64,000 bases of DNA. Source: Polytrichum commune (taxonomy: Eukaryota; Streptophyta; Polytrichopsida; Polytrichales; Polytrichaceae). The DNA is taken from positions 38,145,554-38,209,553 of the forward strand of contig OX485803.1 of the NCBI GenBank assembly GCA_950295325.1. Direction: 5' to 3'. A program made the translations under genes and the position numbers. The notes under the pieces were generated by a model. That model did no database searches, was not told where the DNA came from, and saw nothing but the letters and a program-made list of their open reading frames with translations. Shown one piece after another: positions 48,560 through 58,770 of this stretch. How positions within the stretch are numbered: position 1 is the first letter of the stretch; the number at the start of each line of letters is the position of its first letter.

Positions 48560-49869
48560 TTCTAGTTCTTGATTTAAACCAAGTGTTAGCTCTAGGACCA
48601 TGAACCCTCATTTTATACACCTTGCAAATACTTCATTTTTTGTTATAAATATAATAATAAAAAAGAAGGACGATGAGTCATGAAATATATCTTATATACA
48701 CATGGAAAGCAAATGTAATTACCATGTGAATTAAGTTTTCATGAGTATGGATGAATGGAACAAAGTAACCAGGGCTAAGGACGTGAAGCACGTTTTTAAA
48801 CCCATGGTGAACTTAGGGTTGGCAGAACTTACCACGGGTAAGATCTTCAATATAAACCCTCAAACCCTAAAGGAGGCTCTTTTTTACCATTCACACAAGA
48901 GCTTGGTGCGGTAACTTAGCACACACTTACTGGGATACTAGATACGTGTGTTAAGAAGAGGATACTAGAGCTATTCACCAAGCGGAGTATTCTACTTGTG
49001 GTGATACACTCATGGCTAAGGAACAGGTTTGAACACCCATTTGACATTGTGTAATGAGTGTTACCATTTGAAGTACTATTATGCATTTGATGTAAGTTTT
49101 ATGTGTGCGACATGGATAACAACTGGGTTCTGCTGCTATTTACCTCGTGTACGTAACTAATCCTCAATTATTTGTTGGTTGGTTGCATGGGCACAGGTGA
49201 GGCAGACCCTTCACACTCTCAATACAATGATGTATTGTGACTATGACATATTATGCATTTCTTTTGGCTAAGACTACTAGGCATATACCATGGTATGTAT
49301 TCCATATGTATAGTAGATAGGTTACTTATATGTTGGAGCAAGGCATGAGGATAGGTGATTAAATCTACCAAGGTATGGAATAGTCAGCCACAGTTTGTTA
49401 TCAATACTTATGAACAATATATGAATACTGAAACCCTAAGTATAATACAAATACTTATGAGGCACAGTATGACATGAAATAGCATGTTTATGTTGATTAC
49501 ATACAATTAGACATGGATACAAACACTATGCATTATGCATTGTTAGCATTAAGGTACTGTATAGGAAAGGTATGGTTTGAAAGACTGAGTGCTAAGAGGG
49601 TTCCCACCCACCCACCCTTGCAAAGCAGTGAGGAAGATGTTGAAGGATTAAGCCTCTCAAAAGAGGAAGTTCAAGCTTTGCATAAAGCATTGAAAAGTCA
49701 GCTCTCTCTCCTTTCTAGGACTTTGGGAGCTCTTAGAGCTCTTAGAGAATGTGGGAATTAGGTAAGGGTTAGTAGAATTAGTGGGCTTGTTTAGAAGTAA
49801 TTAGGTAGTGGGTTGGGTAGGATTAGGTAGATAGTTGAGGAGGTTTAGGCTGGGTTGTAGCCGGAGTGT

Positions 49870-50340
49870 ACTAATTACAGCCGAGGCTCACATTTTCGGT
49901 CCAGGGCCTATCCGACTACAACCGAAGCTTAAACAAGTGCAGTCCAGGGGGCCTAACTGGTTACCTTCGAAGCTTATAACAGTTGCAGTCCAGGGGGCCT
50001 AACTGATGCAGCTGAAGCTTATACGGTTGCAATCAAGGGGGCCTAACAAGTGCAGTCCAGGGGGCCTAACTGATCACCTTTGAAGCTTATACGGTTGCAA
50101 TCCAGGTGCCTAGCTGGTCACCTTTGAAGCTTATACGGTTGCAGTCCAAGGGCCTAGCTGGTCACCTTCGAAGCTCATACAGGTGCAGTCCAGGGGCCTA
50201 ACTGGTTACCTTCGAAGCTTATACAGTTGCAGTCCAGGGGGCCTAACTGATACAGCCGAAACTCATACATTTGCAGTCCAGGGCCTATCTGATTACACCC
50301 GAGGCTTACAATTGTAGTTCCAAGGTCCTATAAGGTTGAG
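49870..50340 (+). repeat. minisatellite, unit about 51 bp
   Basis: About nine units of the type 'gcagtccaggggcctaactg' + 'gtcaccttcgaagcttatac' + 'ggtt' in tandem, with small indels. The unit differs from that in copy A, although both arrays sit at corresponding positions in the element. Confidence 0.85.
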
Positions 50341-50962
50341 GTTGTATGGCGGCTTCGAGGCTCAGTGCAAATCCTTGAGGGAGTTAGGTAGAGGATTAAA
50401 GGGGGCCAAAGTGATATAAGTGGGGGGACCATGGTGCTACCTTAGGCTTGGGGATAGTGAATTAATTAGGTTATTACTTCATGTTAGTTTAGATAATTAG
50501 TTCATTAGCAAGCTAGGAGGACTTTATGATTGTGATGATAGAGAAGAGCGTTTATTAACGCTTGTAATATTATCGTGGAATGGATTGGTGTGCAATGATT
50601 GATGGGAATTGTAATGGAGTCTCACAAATTTGGTAAAATGGAGTATGGAAACATGAATGTGATACCCATTCCCTCACCCGGACTAGGACGCTTAAGGGTG
50701 GGCGGTTTGGCCTCACATCCTCACCACCACATTTGCAACGAACCATCAAGATTGAATACTCAAACTAGGAGGAGTATTCTATGAAGTGATGACAATCGAA
50801 AGCTGGTGGGATATATAGCGATGCCACATTGAACACCACTTCATTTTTCAAACCTTGGACTTGTACACCCACCCATAAGAATGACAACTTAAAGATAAAA
50901 CATTAAGGATAAAGGAAGGTGTTACTTTAAGCCATTGGTACCTTTGCTGAAAAGTTCCCATC

Positions 50963-51100
50963 AACGGCAATTTTGGGACTTGCAATATTCCACAAAATAT
51001 TCCATATATTGAGTGCCACATGCAAACTGAATGTGGGAAATATTATGTGAAATACTGCTAGTCCCACAGAACACTGTCATGGATCTGAATAATGTTGCGA
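50963..51100. mobile_element. hairpin MITE related to 33622-33789
   Basis: Imperfect inverted repeats ('tgggacttgcaatattcca' against 'tgaaatactgctagtccca') share sequence with the MITE at 33.6 kb, including 'gtcccac' and 'ggatctgaataatgttg' near the right end. It ends about 110 bp upstream of a TATA box. Confidence 0.6.
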
Positions 51101-51211
51101 GAATCGACACAAAGAAAAAGTAAAGAGGATTACAGTGCATTATGCCGCCTGTAATGAGCATGGGCTTTTTATGGCACATAATGCCGCATCACCCACGAGT
51201 GGGGCATTCTG

Positions 51212-51220
51212 CTATATAAG
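51212..51220 (+). promoter_or_regulatory. TATA box of the DUF1442-ACT gene
   Basis: 'ctatataag' followed about 30-80 bp on by transcribed-looking, GC-rich then pyrimidine-rich leader sequence (51300-51550). The coding start is 1.6 kb downstream, so at least one leader intron would be needed. Linking this promoter to the gene is inference. Confidence 0.5.
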
Positions 51221-51855
51221 GGACAGATGGTAAGGAAAAGGGGGATCAGTCCCCAGCTCTGTGCTTACATCTTTAAACACATCGTTGATTTGAGGAGTCC
51301 CCTTCCGCCCGTGATTTAGGCGGGGGGTGGTGAGCCGGCCCGGCCCGTCCGGAGGGGGGGGGGGAGAGGACATTCGATCGTTTTGCTTTTCTGCGGTGGG
51401 GGCGCAGAGAGAAGAGTGTGCCCTGCCTGGGCTCCACACGAGATCGTTTTGCATCCATCTTTGCTGCCGTTTCGCTCAATTTTCTTCTACCATTCTTCTC
51501 GCTGTTCCCTCCCTCTTTTTTCCTGACCTTTTTGGCTGCAGTTTGCCCTAGGAATCGACCTTTTCGGTGCACAGCAGAGGTGGCCATGGCCATGGCCTAG
51601 TTTCAGAGCACCGAGTATCAGGGTTTATACAGATTTGGAAGCGACGAAACCCTAATGGAGTTTTTTTAGTCAAATTTTGAGCTCCACGTGAAATCCGGGT
51701 GCTCCAAGCGTTCCTGCTTTCCTGGAGATTGTTTGCGACTTAGTCTGATGAATAAATTTTGTATGGTGTGTTCCTCCGAGGTAAATAGCGAAGTTAATCT
51801 CGGAAATAGTCTGTTTGGAAGGGATTCATGAAACTAATTTCCTCTTCGCCATGAC

Positions 51856-52032
51856 ATGAATCCGGTTGCAACATTGGAATTCCCTGGATCCAGGGTTAGC
51901 ACAAGGATTTTGGTGGAAGAAGCGGAAGTGGAGCTCAAGGAATTCTCCGAGAATGTCCACGATGCTCTAATTTCTTTAACGCTGTCGGATTCGGGTTTCG
52001 ATTCGACTAGAGCAGTACAAAGGAGTTTGTAG
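51856..52032 (+). CDS. 58-codon upstream ORF in the leader
   Basis: Starts with MNPVATLEFPGSRVSTRILV, continues with an acidic helix (EEAEVELKEFSENVHDALIS) and ends with TAG at 52030. Its composition is protein-like rather than AT-rich noise. It could be a regulatory uORF, part of an alternative first exon, or chance. No family is recognised. Confidence 0.3.
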   Translation: MNPVATLEFPGSRVSTRILVEEAEVELKEFSENVHDALISLTLSDSGFDSTRAVQRSL

Positions 52033-52827
52033 TCCTCTCGTTCCTCAAGGCAGCCATTTGGTGATTCATAACCTTTGACTGAAAGAGAACTTGAGGTCAA
52101 AATTGCGTAGTCGTAAGATAAGACAAGGTGAAGGTCGAGGCAGCGCCGGGATTGCTTCTGACATTAAGGTAGTAATTATTATTTGCGTGGATTTTACAAG
52201 TAGGGAGCTGAAATGCGAGTGATGCGCGAAGGCAAAACCATTGACAGAGCAGTTTGGCTGGCCAAACGTGGTGGACCCTGCAAAGAGCCAGATCGACTCA
52301 GAAGTGAGTGTCTTTCGCTCAATTTTGTCTCCTTTTATCTAATCTATTTCTGTCCTAAGATCAGGGTTTTATAATCTCATTCACCCGAGCCCTTCTTTGA
52401 AGCAGAGTTGAGTCGGGCTATGCTTCTTCTGTGCTGTAAAGGTCATGAAACTACCTACTGCCCTCGTTTAATTTGATACTGTACGTGCAGTCGGGCAATT
52501 ATCGTTTGGAGTTTCAATTCCACTTGACAACATTGCATCTTTGGATGATGTGTTATGTTCATTCTTTGACGATTTATTTGAATGTGGATGTCTCTGATTT
52601 ACATGATACGGCGTACTAATTCGCAGATTTATAGCTCACCTTATTCCATTATCCCCTTCTCATAATTTATCTCCCTTCAGACAACAGAGATTCTTGACAA
52701 CTGAAGAGCTCATGGGTTGATCTACAGTGTGGTTGCAGGCCAAAGTCTATATAGAGGTTATGTTGATGAAGAAGTAGGAGTGTAATGAGCGTTGATTCTA
52801 CAGAGAGGTGCAGAAGGAGGCAGCACC

Positions 52828-55800
52828 ATGTGCGAGGCTCACTTCTCCGAAATGCGGTGGTACTCAGAGCTTTCTACCACTGCATTTTGCGAAGCTCTGG
52901 ACCTGGTACGCTCCTCCGTTGATGTGACCTTTGTGAAAGGCACCTTTGATTTGTGGCTCTCAACCTTGGCTCTATCCTGCGATTATTTCCAGTTCAATAA
53001 CTTAAATGATCCATATTACCTCTGTGCTAACCTCAAACCTAACGTTTCTAGGTTGGACAATTCATGTGCTGAGCCTTATGTAATACTCAAGTTAGTGACA
53101 TAGTCAGTTTCCTGATTGGGGGCATAGCTGAGTTATAGGCCTGTTTGACAGGCACCAGTTGGGAAGGTCTTTGTGTTTTAGCCTCGTGGCACGACACAAA
53201 GCGTTCTGTTAGTCAGCAGTGAGTATGTCTGCCACTCCATGTGAAAGGTCTATGTCTGCCCCTTAGGTATTCACCGGACTTTTTGAAAAGTGTAGGGTGC
53301 CTACAGCAAGGGCTACTCACATACGTTTGCCTTATTTGTCTTTCTCAAGCCCTGAGGCCATCCACGGCCTGTTGGAAAGTTTTTACTTAGGGCTGTCTTC
53401 CTCTGGTATTTCTGGCTTTTGATGTGGGTTTAACAGATGGCCGGCTGGGGATCACGTCAAAGACCTGACAAGTCTCCATTGGCTCTCGGTTGCAGCGTAG
53501 GATACTCCTACAGAAGCGGCAGTCTTATGGGAGGAGTAAACGAAGACCCCCACTACTGGAACCTGCCAGTGCAGAGTTTATTTCAGCCTTGGCAGCTGGG
53601 ATCAATTCAAGACATACCCTGCAGATTGGATGTGGGTTGTCGACACTTGCACTTGCTGCAGGTAACAGTCATTTCACATTCATATTTTTTGGTTTTGTGA
53701 GTCATCTGGACAGGAGTTTTGGTTCCGATATTTAGCCTCACTGTGTAACTTACCATTGTGCTGTGAATGTACTCTGCCATATATTGTACTTGTACTTGAT
53801 AGAATACTAGTGGATTCTGCTTTATTTACTCAAAATAAGCTACTCTACCTGCAGCTGCGCGAGCTACAAACAGTCGCCTGTGGTCTGTGCACCATGAGAA
53901 AGAGAAACAACGTGTTGTACAATATTTTTTGAAAGACATGGGGTTGATGGAGTATGTTGAATTCGTCACTGAGGATCCATCAACTTTCATTCCTCAAAGA
54001 GAAGGTATATTTTAGAATTGTGGAGAACGTCTTGCAATTTGAGAGAGCATCCTTTAGAGCAGTTAGAAGGAACTATCAGGTCTGGAAAAGTGTATTCAGG
54101 TTATGGAAGCTGCAAAATGAGCTCTTGAACTAGAAAAATGGACCTGAGGTGTTTGCAGCTTCACTTGTGATGGCCTTAGAAGAAACGAGTATTGAAATAT
54201 GGTTTTAGGGTTTATATCACAATGTGTGCATTTTACAAACCTGACAGTAAGAGGGTGGGGCACAGGAGTTGAATTTGTGCTGCTGTCGGGCCTGCCTGAA
54301 CGGTACATTGAGCTTTTTGACCTCTTAAACCTTAAGAAAGGAGCAATTGTGGTGGCGGACAATGCCCTAGATGACACTACAAATGCATACATTCGGCATG
54401 TGAGGCGACAACCTGGTGTTGATTCTTCAACCCTGCCACTCAGTCGAGGCATTGAAGTTACCAAGCTTGTCACTTGGGAGTCATTCAAGGCAGGGTGAGT
54501 AACAGTAATTCAATTCAAGAAGAAATCATTCTCAAGGGTAACAGTTTGAGCTTCTTTGGCGAAGCCATTTAGTCTTGAAAATCATGCAATGTGTTACTTA
54601 ATGTAATCCAATCATTACAGATTGAAGTTGCCAAGTATGCAGATGCATCTTAAGAACCTTAATATTTGCTAGATTACCATGGTATTAAATCTACACGATA
54701 ACTGTAGGAGGAAGAAGTATGGTGGCATTGGAGATCCAATCAATGATAAAGAGTACATTTCACGGCGGCCAGGTCTACAGGGAGTAGGAGCTTCAAACCT
54801 CCCTCTATCTTCCAGCAGCCTTCTCTTCTCTACAAATTCAGATGCCTTATCTGAAACCAGCTCAAGTTCTAGGCCAAAGACACTCCTGATACAATTAAAG
54901 CAGAGCAACTCTGGAGTGTTGGTCAGCTGTAGGGAAAGCCCTGCCAATGTCTCTGAGGCTGTTGTCCCTACTGAACCTGCTTCCAACGCACAGGAAGCTT
55001 CACATCAAGGTGAGTTATGTGGTAGATGATTTCAAGTTATGAGCAGTACCAAAGTTTATCCTTATCAGTTAGGTAAACAAGCTATACAGTGGCACCACAC
55101 ACATCATTCATAGGGTAAATGGCCAAACCCGATTAGTAAGTCCAATGTCATGTGGATGTTTGTGTTGTTAAGAGGTGCCCTAATTAGTGGGGTGCCTTAA
55201 ACTCAAGGCCTTCACCCGGATCCCATGGGAGCTCCAAGGTTAAGTTTCCTTAGGCCAGATAGTGCTCAGATGGGTGACCTTCCTAGCACTTGATTTCCTG
55301 TGCATCCTGCCATTTTGATCCACCCAATCATAGTGGGAGTATCTGGGTGAAGTGGATGTTCTCTACCAACCATGTGGGAATCTTGAGGCTTTGTCTTGGG
55401 GGAGATTAGGGGTGGGCTGGCTTGTTTGCACCCATTCAAGGTGTTCAATTTTGAAAAGAGGTAGTATTCTTCCAGGTCACTCTAATTCTCGTGATGTTCA
55501 TTTCAGAATTTACACATATAATTAGAATAACTACAAGATGAAGGAACACCACAAATCATGCCCTGGGCAACATTGGAGTCATCCTTTCTTTGTTTTTTTG
55601 CCCTTTTTAGTGGTCCCCGGAGTGCCACCTGACTCCAGTTGCAAGGTGTGTATGTGCAGATGCTATTGAGGAGCAGTTCAAGTCTATGCAAAGTCTTGCT
55701 GAACAGTGGCGGCTACAACTGGCTGCACAAGATGAAAGCTCTGGTGTGTCAGGAGCACCTGCAGAGACTTTAAAAGCAAAGCCTCTCGAGCATATAAGTG

Positions 55801-57647
55801 ATGAGGTGGCGTCACCATTGTGTAAACTCTCTGTAGTTTTGCCACAGGACCAAGCTCCAGGAGGTGTTCAAGAGAAAAGTCATCTGAAGGTGAGGCTTAG
55901 TCTGTGTGTTACGGATTTCTGCACTGAGAGCCTCGTAATGTACAGCACTGCAAAGCTTCTGCTGCACACACTTCTGCTTGTGTATGTCTGATGTGAGTGA
56001 GGGTTGGTTTCACTCGTATCCATGTAGTTTATTCTCAGATAGAAATCCACTATGAGGATTTGAGTGTAAATCGCAGACAGTTTTGAAAGTGACTATGGAT
56101 TTTTAGGTATCTGTCATTTCTTGTATATATGTTATCGTGATTTTTCTTTTCTTGGCACTGCTAATCTTAAATGAGTATTCATTAGACATTGGTGAGGTCC
56201 TTCTTTCTCCTTTTCTTTAGTTATATTTGTAATGCACTCCTTTCATGTTGATAATCTCTCCTTGTCTTTGTTATATGTAACCTAAGAAGACTGCAGAGTT
56301 CTAGTTCAAGTATTTTGTATTGATTATCAGAATGATGTCTTTTTTGATGATCTATTAAATAACAATTTAAAAAAAGTGAGAGTCCCAACTACTACTACTG
56401 AAATCTCTGCACTTCATTGATCAGTTTAGGGACCCCTTGTAAAACAGATGCAGAGGCATGTTCCAAAATATTTGGTTTAGTAAGGGGTCTCTAAGCATGT
56501 TCATCTATGCCATTTATCATGCCATCTACGTTAGGTTAGTTTTTACAAGTAGGTGCCTGTGCTCATATGCCTTATCCACAAGGCTCTTAGACCAGCACTT
56601 TTGACGTCTTTCTGCACGATCAGAGGGCTTAATAGAGGACTACCTGTGCCTTCATGACTATTACCTTTACTCTGGGTTGTATGTTACTGAAAATTTAAGC
56701 ACTATTGATCTATAAGTTTCTATAAGATTAGGTCGGTCTCCACATTCTCCCAGTTGTAGGGTACATCTGATTGGGTATGTGCTATATAAATATCCAGGTC
56801 AATCATGACGAGTATGTGACAAGACTCCATCGGCATTTGCCTGTAAGTCTTCTAGTATCCTATGTGTGAAAACCAGATCCAAATTTTTGTTATAGTACTT
56901 GAGATTGGTTTCTTCCAGCATTGAGTTTACGTGATTTCTCAAATGTGAAACAAATTTGCCTGGTCTGAACTTGCACATGCACTTGTTAATCGGGGACTAC
57001 AGTGGGTTCAAACTTTATTGATCTAAATGATTTTCTTGATATGATTTGAGCTTATGAATAAATTAATAGATTCACAGTTTATTGTTGCCCTTGCTTCCAA
57101 ACTTTTTCAGTTGATTCTCTGTGCTCTTTTGTTTAAATCATGGATTTGTTTTAAAAGACCCGGCCACTATTTGTTAGGTAGATGACTGAAATAGAGGGTT
57201 TTTAGTGCTGGTTTGTAGGAGAGGGTGAATGAGGAGGTTTAAGGAAGATTTCAAGAATTGGGTTGACCTTGATGAGATCGAAGAAAAATATTGAGAACTA
57301 TTTCAACCTTTTTTTGGAATGTTGGCATATGGTGCAGGAATAGTTATAGTACTCATGTGTGCTGTTTACATTTGTTTGTAGATGGATGTGGAAAAAAATC
57401 GTGCCTCCTTACCATCAAGTGATGGTTCGTTTGGAGAAAGAGTTGCACCTGAGCCTGCATTATCCACTGAAGCTCCAGTTCTCATTGAGGCTAGCACCAG
57501 TGGAAATGAAGAACCTGTTTTCCATGTGGATTTTCATATTGAGAATGGGCAAACAGAGGTCACAGTCGAGGGAGCTGACCAAGAAATGTTGCTTTTTGAC
57601 CTTACACTTGCATTTAATGAGACTGGAGTCAGGTTTGCGCCACACCT

Positions 57648-57697
<50 letters not shown>

Positions 57698-58770
57698 TAG
57701 AATTCTCCTCCAAGAACCGACATTAGTGGAAAGTTCATATAAGTGTGAGCCCATCCAGGAATCAACTTCAAAGAGTGTTTCTGGTGCCACATCTGGAATC
57801 ATCTTAGCTTGATAACTTGTGTATTATTTAATAGCACATTGAAGTGTGTGAAAGTTACAAAACAAGGAATTAAAAGACAATTCACTCACAGAATTGGTAG
57901 TTTCTAGATTATGAATTCTGTTCATAGTTAGCAATTTATACAAAGTGTATTGGGTTGAAATCCAGCTGAAAATTGAATACAAAGGTTGAGCTCCATTCTC
58001 ACATGTACAAGTTCTTAGAGAGACCGACAGTTCATAGGTTGACAGTTGAAAAGGCGTAAAACAACACAAAGTCATATGGATTGCCAGATCTTATATTTTT
58101 CCTAAAGTCTCTGGTCTTGGAATTGTTTCAGAAGACCTGGATGCCTGAAAATCCAAGCATGGTTATATATTAGCAGAAGTTGTCTCATTTTACTAGAGGT
58201 AGTCTTCTGATTAAACTCCAGATGAGTTGGCTAAAAGGTGAGTTTGAGAGCTTATCCATAACGTCACCCAAGTTTTCTTAAGGCTGAAATGAACATCCTA
58301 GGATTAGTGGGCCAAGCTGGCCTTGCATAGGCTGAGCTGGGATTGAAGGGTGCCTGGTCCTATACATCAACCCTTATTTTAGATCTTAGAGGTCTCAAAT
58401 TTTTTTGAATTGAAAGAGGAGGTCCAAGAGTTTCATCAAACTTTCAAGATTAGGCTCTGTCACAATAGAAGAGTCTCTCAAAGAGGGACTGAGCTCCTAT
58501 TCAAGGATAACTCTATTATCTTCATTATTATCAATGCTATCCATGGATTTGATGTATAATGGCTGCTCCTCTTACAAAGTTTTTTTGTGGTGGCTTGGTT
58601 GCAGTGTCAAAAGGGCAAAGATATCCACACAAGATTCTTATGTGGTTGATGTCTTCTATGTGGTGGATGGCGGAACCAAGGGACCGCTTTTGGAGACTCG
58701 TTGGGAGGCTGTTAGGAAACGCATTCTAGACCGGCTTGCAGAGCGTCGCCAACTCCTAGCAGGAGACTAG
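52828..58770 (+). CDS. DUF1442 (methyltransferase-like) - ACT domain fusion protein, 8 exons
   Basis: Exons by GT/AG and phase: 52828-52905, 53496-53661, 53855-54004, 54248-54494, 54708-55009, 55660-55889, 57382-57632, 58605-58770. They total 1590 nt (529 aa plus stop) with every junction in phase. Residues about 12-215 form a Rossmann methyltransferase-like domain of plant DUF1442 type: EPASAEFISALAAG, the motif-I-like HTLQIGCGLSTLALAA, WSVHHEKEKQ, VEFVLLSGLPERYIELFDLL, GAIVVADNALDD and LPLSRGIEVTKLV. Residues 216-435 are Ser/Pro/Glu-rich, with one helical patch (DAIEEQFKSMQSLAEQW). Residues about 437-515 make an ACT domain, EVTVEGADQEMLLFDLTLAF followed by VKRAKISTQDSYVVDVFYVV, most like ACT domains of GlnD and plant ACR proteins, which sense small ligands such as amino acids. 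The reaction is unknown. An exon-like stretch at 52213-52302 fails to join in frame, so I treat it as leader. Confidence 0.82.
55190..55480 (+). mobile_element. 5S rRNA-derived SINE in intron 5
   Basis: About 120 bp (55190-55312) align along the whole of plant 5S rRNA. GGGTGCC is at the start, then CACCCGGATCCCATGGGAGC, AAGGTTAAG and GATGGGTGACCTTCCTAG, which correspond to the 5S internal promoter boxes. A non-5S body follows, including 'tccacccaatcatagtggga'. The 3' limit is approximate. It could also be a fragment of a Cassandra-type element, whose LTRs carry 5S sequence. Confidence 0.7.
57646..57693. repeat. (CT)n microsatellite beside a splice donor
   Basis: About 24 CT units beginning 13 bp after the donor of exon 7 (GT at 57633). 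Reading through it gives the Leu/Ser-repeat tails of several spurious frames. Confidence 0.95.

Larger units (their letters stand above)
48140..50717 (+). mobile_element. LTR-like repeat, copy B
   Basis: Begins TGAGCCCAAAATGAGTG and ends GGTTTGGCCTCACA, as copy A does in the opposite direction at 38037-39298. It includes a (CT)n tract at 48514-48557, about 1.1 kb not found in copy A (48.56-49.72 kb), and a 51-bp minisatellite at 49.87-50.34 kb. The frame 49513-49761 has no recognised domain. If these are LTRs, no internal retrotransposon region survives beside either copy. Confidence 0.6.

Noticed and set aside
48272-48601. Minus-strand 109-codon frame with an Arg/Glu run
   Set aside because: Produced by the CT tract inside the LTR-like copy B.
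38571-50340. Short periodic repeats considered as CRISPR-like arrays
   Set aside because: Units are contiguous with no unique spacers, and the DNA is eukaryotic.
52213-52302. Possible first coding exon (MRVMREGKTIDRAVWLAKRG)
   Set aside because: Splicing its donor at 52303 to the acceptor at 52804 forces a frame that hits TAG at the start of the next exon, so it was left as leader.
57359-57792. Frames ending in long Leu/Ser or Glu/Arg repeats
   Set aside because: Translation through the CT microsatellite; only the exon 7 frame up to 57632 is supported.
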